From the NCBI RefSeq assembly GCF_003053565.1, contig NZ_QAXS01000001.1, positions 186,001-250,000 on the forward strand: a DNA stretch of 64,000 bases, written 5' to 3'. Made by a program: the position numbers and the translations under genes. The notes below the pieces were generated by a model. It did no database searches and had not been told where the DNA came from. It saw only the letters and a list, made by a program, of their open reading frames with translations. Each line of letters opens with the position of its first letter. Position 1 is the stretch's first letter. Positions 8,862-17,655 of this stretch are shown here, in pieces. The DNA is from Halanaerobium saccharolyticum (GTDB taxonomy: Bacteria > Bacillota > Halanaerobiia > Halanaerobiales > Halanaerobiaceae).

Positions 8862-9336
8862 GATAATGGAACTGGATGCTTTAAAAAAAGAAATTAAGGC
8901 CAGAAAAGAGGCGGGAGAATTAATAGTTTTTACCAATGGCTGTTTTGATATCCTGCATGTTGGTCATATTCGTTATTTAAAAAAGGCTGCTTCTCTGGGG
9001 GATAAGCTGGTGCTGGCAGTAAATAGTGACAGCTCAGTTAAAAAACTTAAAGGCAAAAAACGCCCCTTTGTGCCGGAAGCTGAAAGACTGGAAATGCTGG
9101 CTGCACTGGAAATGGTTGATTATTTAATACTTTTTTCAGAAGCCGATGCTAAAAAATTGCTGGAAGAGATCAAACCACAGATTTATGTTAAGGGTGGCGA
9201 TTACAGAATTGAAGATCTTCCTGAGGCGGAAACAGTCTACAGCTATGGCGGCAAAATAGTTCTGATTACTGAAGTCAAAGGAAAGTCAACAACAAATTTA
9301 ATCAAAAAGATAAGGCAGAGTAAAGATGAAAAATAG
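8851..9336 (+). CDS. rfaE2: D-glycero-beta-D-manno-heptose 1-phosphate adenylyltransferase (RfaE2)
   Basis: A cytidylyltransferase-like nucleotidyltransferase of 161 residues. It transfers AMP from ATP to heptose 1-phosphate to give ADP-heptose. TNGCFDILHVGHIRYL carries the HxGH nucleotide-binding motif (HVGH), and STTNLIKKI near the C-terminus corresponds to the STT motif of the family. The ATG at 8851 lies inside the end of rfaE1 and follows AGGGAAG, so the two halves of the HldE activity are produced together. The length matches stand-alone RfaE2 proteins. Confidence 0.92.
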   Translation: MTAKIMELDALKKEIKARKEAGELIVFTNGCFDILHVGHIRYLKKAASLGDKLVLAVNSDSSVKKLKGKKRPFVPEAERLEMLAALEMVDYLILFSEADAKKLLEEIKPQIYVKGGDYRIEDLPEAETVYSYGGKIVLITEVKGKSTTNLIKKIRQSKDEK

Positions 9337-9430
9337 TCAACTGCAAATTCTTATTCTGCTGACCCTCTTACTATTAGGAGTGACGATGCTGGAACTGGGA
9401 ATTTCATTTCAGGATTTGATGAGTTTTTGA
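9326..9430 (+). CDS. Possible 34-residue membrane peptide overlapping rfaE2
   Basis: An ATG inside the last codons of rfaE2, in another frame, opens a 34-codon frame ending at TGA 9428-9430. The predicted peptide has one strongly hydrophobic stretch (ILILLTLLLLGVTM), enough for a single membrane helix. The 126-base interval between rfaE2 and sigH is otherwise almost filled by it. No good ribosome site is visible; translation would depend on coupling with rfaE2. It resembles no family I know and could be chance. Confidence 0.3.
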   Translation: MKNSQLQILILLTLLLLGVTMLELGISFQDLMSF

Positions 9431-9462
9431 GGGAAACTGAGACCAGGATGGGAGGGATATTC

Positions 9463-10089
9463 TTGTTTAAAGAGAAGGAAGAAGAAGAGATCATAGAGAT
9501 GGCCCAGGCTGGAAACGATTTTGCAATAGAATATCTAATAGATCAAAATATGGATATTGTCTATGCTAAGGCCAGATTCTTTTTTATCAAAGGTCTGGAC
9601 CGTGATGATGTGATTCAGGAGGGGCGGGTTGGCCTGTATAAGGCAATTCGGGATTTTAAGGAAGATAAAGGTGCTTCTTTTAGAGGCTTTTCTCAGCTCT
9701 GTGTACACAGACAGCTGGTATCTGCCATCAAAAAAGCAAACAGACAGAAACACATGCCTTTAAATACCTCTGCTTCACTGGATAAAAGTCTGGACTATGG
9801 AAATGAAACAGGAAGAACTTTTAATGAAATTTTACCTGATGAAGGGGAAAACCTGGAGAAAAAATTTATCTGTCAGGAAACTCTAACAACTATTATAGAT
9901 GAGCTTTCAGAAGAACTAACAGATCTCGAATGGAATGTATTCATGCTCTATTTAGACAGTAAGTCCTATCAGGAAATATCTGATGACCTCGATATTAATG
10001 TCAAAACAGTTGATAATGCACTGCAGAGGGCCAGAAAAAAGATAGATGATCTGCGGGAGCACTACAACTTAAAAGGAGTTGTTAATTAA
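9463..10089 (+). CDS. sigH: RNA polymerase sigma-H factor (SigH/Spo0H type)
   Basis: A sigma-70-family factor closely resembling Bacillus SigH. Region 2 has DRDDVIQEGRVGLYKAIRDF with the core-binding signature, followed by FRGFSQLCVHRQLVSAIKKA and RQKHMPLN. Region 4 has LEWNVFMLYLDSKSYQEIS and the recognition helix VKTVDNALQRARKK. In Bacillus this factor drives transition-state, competence and early sporulation genes. The frame is open to TTG 9427 and contains ATG 9448. TTG 9463 is preferred because GGAGGG lies 6 nt before it, giving 208 residues, near the usual 210-220. comF and hpf, both linked to stationary phase in Bacillus, follow directly. Confidence 0.93.
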   Translation: MFKEKEEEEIIEMAQAGNDFAIEYLIDQNMDIVYAKARFFFIKGLDRDDVIQEGRVGLYKAIRDFKEDKGASFRGFSQLCVHRQLVSAIKKANRQKHMPLNTSASLDKSLDYGNETGRTFNEILPDEGENLEKKFICQETLTTIIDELSEELTDLEWNVFMLYLDSKSYQEISDDLDINVKTVDNALQRARKKIDDLREHYNLKGVVN

Positions 10090-10091
10090 AA

Positions 10092-10838
10092 TTGAGAGTA
10101 CTGGATGTTTTAAAAGATTTAGTTTATCCCGAAAAGCCGGTCTGCCTGGCCTGTGGACGGAGATATGATCACTCAGAAATTGAGGGGATCTGTGACCGCT
10201 GTCTGGTACGGTTTTCTTTTATCACCGAGGCCTGTCCGGTATGTGGAAGGGAGGTTGTCCCGGCAACACTGATCGAGGGACAGCCCTGTCCGGAATGCAA
10301 AAATGAAAGGCCGCCCTATAATTTTGCCCGCAGTGTTTTCACCTATTCGGGTTATGCACGGGAAGTGCTTTTGGAATATAAATACGGCCACCGCCCGGAT
10401 CTGGCTGAGCCATTTTCACAAATGTTATTTCTTTATTATGATGAATATTTTAAAGACAGGGAGATCGACTATTTAATTCCAGTACCAATGCACGGGGACC
10501 GCAAAACCTACCGCGGTTATAATCAGGCGGCAAGGCTGGCCAAAGAGCTTTCTAAAAAAGTAAAGGTCGAGTACAAAGATGTGCTTTATCGAGTTAAAAA
10601 TTCGCTGCCGCTCTATACCTTAACCAAAAAAGCCAGAAAACTTGAGCTGGAAGGAGCCTTTGAGCTGAAAGAAAAGGTTGATCCATCTATTTTTAAAGAT
10701 AAAAACATTTTAATCATTGATGACATCATTACAACCGGTACAACTTCTTCGGAGATTTCTCACTTTGTGCTTAAAGAAATGGGAGCCCAAAATGTCTATG
10801 TGCTGACAGCTGCTTCAGTACCTGTCAAGTTAGACTAA
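10092..10838 (+). CDS. comF: ComF-family phosphoribosyltransferase-like protein
   Basis: A 248-residue ComFC-type protein. The N-terminus has two zinc-finger-like cysteine pairs (CLACGRRYD..., CDRC and CPVCGRE...CPEC). The C-terminal half is a PRTase fold with the PRPP loop ILIIDDIITTGTT (about residues 208-220). The family is needed for DNA uptake in naturally competent bacteria, where it probably acts on the inner face of the membrane; the precise reaction is unsettled. It starts with TTG two bases after the sigH stop, so it is cotranscribed with sigH. The GGAG ribosome site is 13 nt away, which is rather long, so a slightly later start is possible. Confidence 0.88.
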   Translation: MRVLDVLKDLVYPEKPVCLACGRRYDHSEIEGICDRCLVRFSFITEACPVCGREVVPATLIEGQPCPECKNERPPYNFARSVFTYSGYAREVLLEYKYGHRPDLAEPFSQMLFLYYDEYFKDREIDYLIPVPMHGDRKTYRGYNQAARLAKELSKKVKVEYKDVLYRVKNSLPLYTLTKKARKLELEGAFELKEKVDPSIFKDKNILIIDDIITTGTTSSEISHFVLKEMGAQNVYVLTAASVPVKLD

Positions 10839-10928
10839 AAATTTCCGGGAAGAATGGCTTTAAGAAGCAGGAGAGCGGTTGAGCAGATTAAAATTATATT
10901 AAGATTTTTAATAATTAATTTTTTAAGC

Positions 10929-10957
10929 AGGAATTAATTTCACTTTGTAGAATAATA
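10929..10957 (+). promoter_or_regulatory. Sigma-H-type promoter upstream of hpf
   Basis: The sequence GCAGGAATT, 11 nt, then GTAGAATAA matches the Bacillus sigma-H consensus RNAGGAWWW-N11/12-RNNGAATWW at every specified position (AGGA 10931-10934, GAAT 10952-10955). A TATAAT at 10958-10963 overlaps its downstream edge and may add sigma-A transcription. In Bacillus the hpf homologue yvyD is known to be sigma-H dependent. Confidence 0.65.
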
Positions 10958-11015
10958 TAATATACAGAGAAAAGTAAAATATAATAATAATAGCTGTATG
11001 AGAGGAGTGAGCTTC

Positions 11016-11600
11016 ATGAAAATTATGACCTATGGTAAAAACATTGATGTTACCCCGGCTCTAAAGAAGCACGCAGAGGAGAAGGTAGAGAAGCTGGAGA
11101 AGTATTTCAATGGAGAACCGATGGAAGTTCAGATCTCCATGGAAGTTGAAAAAGAAAGACATATTGTCGAAGTTACAGCCTTTGTTAAGGGTTTAATCCT
11201 CAGAGGTGAGGAAGCTTCCGGTGATATGTATGCTTCTATCGATGGTGTAATGGATAAACTTGAGCGTCAGGTTAGAAAATATAAAACTAAGATTCACGAT
11301 AGATACATTGAGAAAAAACAGGAATACAAAGAAGAATACAAGGAAAAGCGCAAAGAACAGGTTTTAAATCATCAGCTCGGTAATGATGAGGAAAATATCG
11401 ATACTGATGTATTTGAACCTCAGGTGGTCAGAACCAAGCGCTTCCCAATGAAGCCGATGAATGTAGAAGAGGCCTGTATGCAGATGGACCTCCTGGATCA
11501 CGACTTCTTTGTTTTCCACAATGCTGATACAGAAGAAACAAATGTGGTTTACAAGCGTAAGGATGGAAATTACGGTCTGATTGAGCCGACATTTGGTTAA
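11016..11600 (+). CDS. hpf: Ribosome hibernation promoting factor, long form
   Basis: A 194-residue HPF that dimerises 70S ribosomes into inactive 100S particles during slow growth. The N-terminal domain (about 1-100) begins KIMTYGKNIDVTPALKKHAEEK, as in the YfiA/HPF fold. A charged linker follows, and the C-terminal domain (about 135-194) carries RTKRFPMKPM and EEACMQMDLLDHDFFVF, which define the long form found in Firmicutes. The frame is open from ATG 10998, but ATG 11016 has AGGAG 8 nt upstream and is chosen. It sits downstream of sigH-comF but has its own sigma-H-like promoter. A hairpin with a T-run follows the gene. Confidence 0.95.
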   Translation: MKIMTYGKNIDVTPALKKHAEEKVEKLEKYFNGEPMEVQISMEVEKERHIVEVTAFVKGLILRGEEASGDMYASIDGVMDKLERQVRKYKTKIHDRYIEKKQEYKEEYKEKRKEQVLNHQLGNDEENIDTDVFEPQVVRTKRFPMKPMNVEEACMQMDLLDHDFFVFHNADTEETNVVYKRKDGNYGLIEPTFG

Positions 11601-11648
11601 GATAAGGATCGAATAAGAGTAAATAAAAATAAATAACTTTAAATAAAG

Positions 11649-11678
11649 AGGGATGCTCCTGGCGGGTGTCCCTTTTTT
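11649..11678 (+). terminator. Rho-independent terminator after hpf
   Basis: AGGGA (11649-11653) pairs with TCCCT (11669-11673), with wobble pairs extending the stem inward. A run of six Ts follows. Confidence 0.75.
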
Positions 11679-11700
11679 GCTGCTGTAAATGAGAAATTAA

Positions 11701-11761
11701 TCACTATAACCAGGTCCAAAAAGTCTGTTTTGGACCTGGTTATAGTGAGCAAAAGCACAAA
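11701..11761 (+). repeat. Oriented palindromic repeat, copy 1 (forward)
   Basis: The left arm TCACTATAACCAGGTCCAAAA (21 nt in all) pairs perfectly with 11728-11748 around a 6-nt loop. The box AGCACAAA (11754-11761) begins 13 nt after the core GGT of the right arm, the same spacing seen in all other copies of the family. This is the only copy far from the uvr region and the one with the longest perfect stem. It lacks a T-run, so it is not a normal terminator. Confidence 0.85.
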
Positions 11762-11784
11762 TAAATAATCTAATCTGCCTTTAA

Positions 11785-11813
11785 TTGAGTTTTAGTATTT
11801 AAGATGATATAAT
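11785..11813 (+). promoter_or_regulatory. Sigma-A-type promoter for secA
   Basis: TTGAGT (11785-11790) and TATAAT (11808-11813) are separated by 17 bp. A TG one base before the -10 box makes it an extended -10 promoter. The predicted leader is about 100 nt. Confidence 0.65.
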
Positions 11814-11919
11814 TATTTTGATTGAGTTAGCAGGACAAAGAAGACTGCAAAAATGAAATTATGACATTAAAAAGTGCGATTACTATTTATTTAGTCGCTA
11901 AATTTAGGGAGGAAGATAA

Positions 11920-14487
11920 ATGCTTGAGTTCCTCAAGAACTTATTTAAAGATCCAAATGAAAAAGAACTGGAAAAGCTGGAACCAATTGTAGAAGAAATT
12001 AATTCCTTAGAGCCTGAAATGCAGGCACTAAGTGATCAGGAATTAAAGGACAAGACTGAAGAATTTAAAAATAGACATCAGAACGGAGAAAGCCTTGATG
12101 ACCTTTTACCCGAGGCTTTTGCTGTTGTTAGAGAAGCAGCACAGAGATCAACCGATGCTGGTTTCCGCCACTATGATGTTCAGCTGATAGGAGGTATAGT
12201 GCTCCATCAGGGCAAGATTGCAGAGATGAAAACCGGTGAAGGTAAGACTCTGGCGGCAACTCTGCCTGTTTACCTCAATGCTTTAAGTGGTAAGGGAGTC
12301 CATGTGGTAACTGTTAATGACTATCTGGCCGAAAGAGATAGTGAGTGGATGGGCCAGATTTATCGCTTTTTAGGAATGTCAGTTGGAGTAATTTTAAGTG
12401 GAATGACTCCTGTTGAGCGAAGAGAAGCCTATAACTGTGATATTACCTATGGTACCAATAATGAATTTGGTTTTGATTATCTCAGGGACAACATGGCCTA
12501 TAAAGAAGAGGATTTAGTCCAGCGGGAACATCACTATGCAATTTTAGATGAGGTCGACAGTATTTTAATTGATGAGGCCCGGACTCCACTGATTATTTCC
12601 GGTCCTGTTCAGGAAAAAAGTTCAGATTACCGCAAGTTTAATCGCGTAATCCCTGCCCTCAAACGGGAGGAAGACTATGAGATTGATGAGAAAAACAAGC
12701 TGGTAACTCTGACTGAAGCCGGGGTTGAAAAAGCAGAGAAAAAATTAAATGTGGACAACCTTTATTCAGAAGAAAATTTCAAGCTCAACCACCAGCTGAA
12801 TCAGGCCTTAAAGGCCCATACCTTAATGAAAAAGGATAGAGATTATATTGTTAAAGATGGAGCGGTAAAAATTGTAGATGAGTTTACCGGCCGGGTGATG
12901 GAAGGACGCCGCTACAGTGAGGGCTTACACCAGGCGATTGAGGCTAAAGAGGGTGTTGAGGTCCAGAAGGGAAGCCAGACCTTTGCTAAAATCACCCTCC
13001 AGAATTTCTTTAGAATGTATGATAAACTGTCCGGAATGACAGGTACAGCTGAAACTGAAGAAGAGGAATTCATTAAAATTTATGATATGGCGGTTGTCGT
13101 TGTGCCAACCAATGAGCCGATGATTAGAGATGATATGCCTGATCTGGTATTTACCAATAAAGAGGCTAAATACAAGAATGTAATCGCAGAAATAAAAAGT
13201 TTATATCAAAAAGGTCAGCCGGTACTTGTTGGTACAGCTGATATAGAAAATTCGGAAATGTTAAGTAGAGAACTGAAGCGCGAAAAGGTACCACACGAGG
13301 TTTTAAACGCTAAAAATCATGAGCGTGAAGCCGATATAATCAAAGATGCAGGTCAGAAAAACAGTGTGACCATTGCCACCAATATGGCCGGTCGTGGTAC
13401 AGATATTGTTTTAGGTGAGGGAGTTGTAGAACTCGGGGGTCTCCATGTTTTAGGTACCGAGCGTCACGAAAGCCGTCGGATTGATAATCAGCTCCGCGGT
13501 CGTGCCGGTCGTCAGGGAGATCCGGGATCTTCTCAGTTTTATGTATCGTTAGAAGATGACCTTTTAAGACTCTTTGGTTCAGATAAAATTAACGGTATTT
13601 TAGATAAGCTCGGAGTGGATGAAGATCAGCCTGTAGAGCACAAGATGATTTCCAGCTCTATTGAGCGGGCCCAGCAAAAGGTTGAAAGCCGCAACTTTGA
13701 TATCCGAAAAGCAATTCTGCAGTATGATGATATCTTAAATAAGCAGCGTGAGGTTATTTATGAACAGCGCAAAACTCTGCTGACAACTGATCAGCTGGAA
13801 GAAAAGATTGCCGGAATGCTGGAGCAGCTCTTAGAAGATGTAATGGAGATGTTTATTTCCGAAGACTTACATCCTGACGAATGGGATCTGGCAGGAATGC
13901 TCGAATACCTGCACGGTATTGGGCTGGCCAAAGATGTTGAGGCTTCTGATTTAGAGGGTAAAGAGCGGACTGAAATTAAAGAGAAAATTACTTTAAGTTC
14001 TCTGGGATCCTATCAGAGCAAGCGCGAAAAAATTGATTCTGAGCGCTTTAATAGAATAGTTAAATTCCTGGCTTTAAGAGTAATAGACCGCAAATGGATG
14101 ACTCACCTGGATAATATGGATGAGCTGCGGCAGGGAATTGGCCTGCGAGCTGTCGGTCAAAAAGACCCACTGACAGAATATAAATTCGAATCATTTGATA
14201 TGTTTAATGAGCTGACCTCTTCCATTAGAGAAGATATTGTAGAAACAGCCTTTAAAGTTGAGGTTGAAGAAAGAGAAAGTGTACCAAAACAGGAAATTAA
14301 TCAGCGTCAGCTGAATTATTCCTCACCTCAGGCTGCACTGGAAGGTCAGTCAAAGGGTAGTGATAAATCAAATGCTGGTGACGGCAGTGTCGGTCAGGCT
14401 ACAGTGGTTAAGGAAGAAGAGCCGGGACGTAATGATCCCTGTCCCTGTGGCAGTGGTAAAAAATATAAAAAATGTTGTGGGAGATGA
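11920..14487 (+). CDS. secA: Preprotein translocase ATPase SecA
   Basis: The 855-residue motor that drives unfolded preproteins through SecYEG at the inner membrane. [11 protein letters not shown] carries the Walker A motif (GEGKT, residues 106-110). [20 protein letters not shown] is the DEAD-box region, and [16 protein letters not shown] with [13 protein letters not shown] are motifs of the second RecA-like domain. The C-terminus ends [16 protein letters not shown], the zinc-binding tail that contacts SecB and phospholipids. Length and motifs are typical. It is followed within five bases by the GTG of prfB, the common Firmicute order secA-prfB, so the two are cotranscribed. Confidence 0.98.
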   Translation: MLEFLKNLFKDPNEKELEKLEPIVEEINSLEPEMQALSDQELKDKTEEFKNRHQNGESLDDLLPEAFAVVREAAQRSTDAGFRHYDVQLIGGIVLHQGKIAEMKTGEGKTLAATLPVYLNALSGKGVHVVTVNDYLAERDSEWMGQIYRFLGMSVGVILSGMTPVERREAYNCDITYGTNNEFGFDYLRDNMAYKEEDLVQREHHYAILDEVDSILIDEARTPLIISGPVQEKSSDYRKFNRVIPALKREEDYEIDEKNKLVTLTEAGVEKAEKKLNVDNLYSEENFKLNHQLNQALKAHTLMKKDRDYIVKDGAVKIVDEFTGRVMEGRRYSEGLHQAIEAKEGVEVQKGSQTFAKITLQNFFRMYDKLSGMTGTAETEEEEFIKIYDMAVVVVPTNEPMIRDDMPDLVFTNKEAKYKNVIAEIKSLYQKGQPVLVGTADIENSEMLSRELKREKVPHEVLNAKNHEREADIIKDAGQKNSVTIATNMAGRGTDIVLGEGVVELGGLHVLGTERHESRRIDNQLRGRAGRQGDPGSSQFYVSLEDDLLRLFGSDKINGILDKLGVDEDQPVEHKMISSSIERAQQKVESRNFDIRKAILQYDDILNKQREVIYEQRKTLLTTDQLEEKIAGMLEQLLEDVMEMFISEDLHPDEWDLAGMLEYLHGIGLAKDVEASDLEGKERTEIKEKITLSSLGSYQSKREKIDSERFNRIVKFLALRVIDRKWMTHLDNMDELRQGIGLRAVGQKDPLTEYKFESFDMFNELTSSIREDIVETAFKVEVEERESVPKQEINQRQLNYSSPQAALEGQSKGSDKSNAGDGSVGQATVVKEEEPGRNDPCPCGSGKKYKKCCGR

Positions 14488-14492
14488 TTTAA

Positions 14493-15591
14493 GTGAATAA
14501 TAATTTTAAGGATAAATATACGGAATTAAAACAGCGATTTCAGGAACTGAGTGATTTACTTTGACCGGGAAAAACTGCTTCAGAATAAAAAGGAGATAGA
14601 AGCTGAAATGGGAGCCGGCGGTTTCTGGGATGATAAGGAAAATGCGCGCAAAAAATCCCAGCAGCTGGACCGAATCAAAAAGCGGCTAAAGGTAATCAGC
14701 AGTCTGGAAGAAAAATTCGAAGAAGCTGAAGTCTATCTGGAACTGGCTGCCGAAGAGGACCAGAGTCTGGAGTCCGAGCTTAAAGTGACTCTGACTGAAC
14801 TGGAAAAAGAACTGGAAAAACTTGAGCTAAAACTGCGTCTAAATGAACCCTATGATGGCAATAATGCAATTTTATCTATTCATCCAGGAGCCGGAGGAAC
14901 TGAATCTCAGGACTGGGCTCAGATGCTGCTCAGAATGTACAGCCGCTGGGCGGAAGCAAATGGCTATCAGCTTGAAACTCTGGACTTCAATCCCGGAGAT
15001 GAGGCAGGAATTAAGAGTGTAACCTTAATGATTGAGGGAGATTATGCCTTTGGTTATTTAAAAGGTGAGCGGGGAGTTCACCGTCTGGTCAGGATTTCTC
15101 CTTTTGACTCTTCCGGCCGCCGCCATACTTCCTTTGCTTCGGTTGATGTAATGCCTGAGCTTGATGATGACATCGAAGTTGATATTGACGAAAATGATCT
15201 AAAAATAGATACCTATCGCGCCAGTGGTGCCGGGGGACAGCATGTTAATAAAACTGATTCTGCTGTCCGAATTACCCACCAGCCGACCGGGGTGGTTGTC
15301 CAGTGTCAGAATGAAAGATCCCAGCACAAAAATAAGGCAACAGCAATGAAGATTTTAACCGCCAAGCTGCTGGAGCTGAAGGAAGAGGCTCAGGCAGAAA
15401 AAATTGATGAGCTGAGTGGAGAACACAAGGAGATTGCCTGGGGCAGCCAGATTAGATCTTATGTTTTTCATCCCTATAATATGATCAAGGACCACCGGAC
15501 TGATTTTGAAGAAGGTAATGTTGATAAAGTTATGGACGGCTATCTTGACGAATTTATAGAAGCTTACTTGAAATATCAGAGTGCCAGGTAG
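14493..15591 (+). CDS. prfB: Peptide chain release factor 2, with programmed +1 frameshift
   Basis: RF2 releases peptides at UGA and UAA. The first segment runs from GTG 14493 (GGGAG 9 nt upstream) for 23 codons to an in-frame TGA at 14562-14564. The slippery site CTT TGA C allows a +1 shift, after which reading continues from GAC 14563 to the TAG at 15591. This is the classic autoregulatory arrangement: low RF2 favours shifting. The second segment has the tripeptide region with SPF at RISPFDSSGRRHTSFASV and the catalytic RASGAGGQHVNKTDSAVR loop with GGQ. Unlike E. coli there is no strong Shine-Dalgarno-like sequence 3 nt before CTT; only a weak GAGTGA lies nearby. The joined product is 366 residues, normal for RF2. 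Confidence 0.95.
14559..14565 (+). promoter_or_regulatory. prfB +1 frameshift site (CTTTGAC)
   Basis: CTT (14559-14561) in frame 0 is followed by the TGA stop and C. Slipping one base puts GAC (14563-14565) in the reading frame that encodes the rest of RF2. The downstream frame has no plausible independent start with the correct N-terminus. Confidence 0.9.
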
Positions 15592-15699
15592 TTTTCGCTC
15601 TGCCAGGATTTTTGAGAATATTTCTGGCAGCAGACTGCTGGCAGCCCACTGGAAGCAGTAAGAAATTATTGGCTAATTATATAGAGGAAAAGGTGAATT

Positions 15700-17655
15700 T
15701 TGTTGAAGAAAATACTGATTGGACTTATTTTAATAACTTTTATTGCAGCTGCCTGGTCTCTGACTGCAAGAATTGAAAAAGTAGATCAAAATCCAGGTGT
15801 GGAAGTCATCATGGATGGGGAAGCCTATACAGAATTAAAATCTCTGGAGCCGGAAATAGATCTGCAGCAGTTAAAGGAAAGTGGAATTACTGGGCTGGCT
15901 GTTTATCAGCAGACCCTGGAGGACTTTCTGGAAAAAGGTGCTTTAAAACGAATTGAGTCTCTGGATATTATTCTCGGAGAAGAAGAGTTAATAACAGAAC
16001 TTGAAGCTAATCAAATTCAGATTTCAGAGCTAGAAAATTCAGCCCTCTTTGCTGTTGTCAGTACTTCTTTGCGGGAGCAGATCAATAATCTGGAGCCGAA
16101 ATTAGAGGCAGACTATTCGGCCAGTATTATTAAGAGAGATGCTTACGACCTTCTTTATTTTCACAGCTGGCACGAAAAGCTGGAAGATGTTAGTCTGGGC
16201 TATAATGCCAGCCTGATTGAAGCAGCTAAAGAAAATGATCTAAAAATCGCCTTCAGAAGCAATAATAAATTAAATGCCCTTTCTGCTTTAGAAAAAAATC
16301 TTGAGATTTTAAACCCTGATTTTTTGATTTTTGATGGAGAAGAGGTTACAGGTTATCCGGATAAGATTGAAGAGACTGCTCAATTAATGCAGGATCAGAA
16401 TCTGATTTTCGGTAATATTGAAGCATTTATTGCCGCTCAGGATGGGTCAGAAAAACTGGCTAAATTAAATGATTATCAGCTGCTGCGGACTCACAGCATG
16501 CAGCAGGATGAAGTTGAGCAGGCAGATGATCAAAAGATTATCAGCCGCTATCTGCTTTCAGTTAGAGAGAGAAATGTAAAGATTATTTATCATAAACCCT
16601 ATCTTAAAGGCAGCCAGCTTAAAGAAAGAAACCTGGGACTGCTTGCATCCTTAACTTCCAGTCTGGAAGCAGAAGGCTATCTTCCGGGCCGGGCAGAAAC
16701 AGTTCCTTATTTCAGCAACTCGGGCTGGCATCTGCTGCTTATTCTGCTTGGAGTAACCGCAGCTGGAATTCTGCTCTTAAATTATTTTACAGCGTTTAAA
16801 TACGAAAAACTGATGAATCTTTTTCTGCTGGCTGCAGCAGCGGCTGGTTTTCTGTTTTTATATTCAGGCAGAGAAATTTTATTGAGGCAGATAACAGCCC
16901 TCGGTTCAGCAGTTATTTTTCCTTCACTGGCAGTGATCGCTTTTCTGCTTGATAAGAACAGGGGAGGAGAGAAGCTGGAGGGTGGTTTGAGTCTGGCCTT
17001 TGTCTTCTTTAATTTTACTGCCGCTGTTCTGACGGCGCTGGTTGGTGGAATATTTGTAAGCTCGGTTTTAAACAGCAGTGAGTTTATATTTAAAATCAGT
17101 GACTTCAGAGGGGTCAAAGTTGCCTTCTTAATGCCGCTGATTATAATTTCACTCTATTATCTTTTTCAGCCCGGTTCAAAGGATCTGCGCCAACAGATAC
17201 CGGAACTGCTGGAAAAAGTAATAAAAGTAAAACATATTATTCTGGCTGGCGGACTGGCCTTAATTGCAGTTATTTATATCGGGAGAACCGGGAACTTCCC
17301 GCTGCTGCCGGTACCGGCCTGGGAACTGACTGTCCGCAGTCTGCTGGAAAAGGTTCTTTATGTGCGGCCGCGTTTTAAAGAGTTTTTAATCGGACACCCT
17401 TTATTCATTTTTTCACTCTATCTGAGTGCCCGCAAGCGGAAAGAGCTATATTTTTACCCACTGCTGATGCTGGCTTCAGTGGGAGTAATAACTACAGTTA
17501 ACACCTTTTCCCATCTGCATACACCGGTCCAGATTTCTCTGCTCAGGACTTTTCACGCTTACTGGTTGAGTTTTGCAGCTGCTGCAGTTATTATTTTCGC
17601 TTATCGGCTGCTTAATCGGCTTTATCAAAAATATTATCTGACTGAGGTTAAATAA
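15700..17655 (+). CDS. DUF5693 family polytopic membrane protein
   Basis: A 651-residue membrane protein of unknown function. One hydrophobic helix lies at the N-terminus (about 4-21). A soluble domain of about 300 residues follows, then roughly nine or ten membrane helices from residue 345 to 640. The soluble part has repeated leucine-rich helices and resembles polysaccharide deacetylase-like or TIM-barrel folds only vaguely, so I give no function. The start is TTG 15700 or the adjacent TTG 15703, after AGGAAAAGGTG. Its stop overlaps the ATG of csaB by one base, and this DUF5693-csaB-tagA order is familiar from Firmicutes. A role in cell-wall polymer synthesis or export is therefore inferred from context. 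Confidence 0.75.
   Translation: MLKKILIGLILITFIAAAWSLTARIEKVDQNPGVEVIMDGEAYTELKSLEPEIDLQQLKESGITGLAVYQQTLEDFLEKGALKRIESLDIILGEEELITELEANQIQISELENSALFAVVSTSLREQINNLEPKLEADYSASIIKRDAYDLLYFHSWHEKLEDVSLGYNASLIEAAKENDLKIAFRSNNKLNALSALEKNLEILNPDFLIFDGEEVTGYPDKIEETAQLMQDQNLIFGNIEAFIAAQDGSEKLAKLNDYQLLRTHSMQQDEVEQADDQKIISRYLLSVRERNVKIIYHKPYLKGSQLKERNLGLLASLTSSLEAEGYLPGRAETVPYFSNSGWHLLLILLGVTAAGILLLNYFTAFKYEKLMNLFLLAAAAAGFLFLYSGREILLRQITALGSAVIFPSLAVIAFLLDKNRGGEKLEGGLSLAFVFFNFTAAVLTALVGGIFVSSVLNSSEFIFKISDFRGVKVAFLMPLIIISLYYLFQPGSKDLRQQIPELLEKVIKVKHIILAGGLALIAVIYIGRTGNFPLLPVPAWELTVRSLLEKVLYVRPRFKEFLIGHPLFIFSLYLSARKRKELYFYPLLMLASVGVITTVNTFSHLHTPVQISLLRTFHAYWLSFAAAAVIIFAYRLLNRLYQKYYLTEVK

Larger units (their letters stand above)
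11601..11919. other. Intergenic region hpf-secA
   Basis: This 319-base gap holds, in order, the hpf terminator (11649-11678), a stand-alone copy of the window's palindromic repeat with a perfect 21-bp stem (11701-11761), and a sigma-A-type promoter (11785-11813). About 100 bases of untranslated leader follow before secA. I see no gene in it. Confidence 0.7.

Noticed and set aside
14551-15591. prfB as an independent gene starting at GTG 14551
   Set aside because: That start lacks a ribosome site and would remove the RF2 N-terminus. The upstream 23 codons and the CTTTGAC site explain the gene better.
15600-15660. Hairpins with CTGCCAG / CTGGCAG after prfB as a terminator
   Set aside because: Two alternative pairings exist with long loops and no T-run, so termination cannot be claimed.
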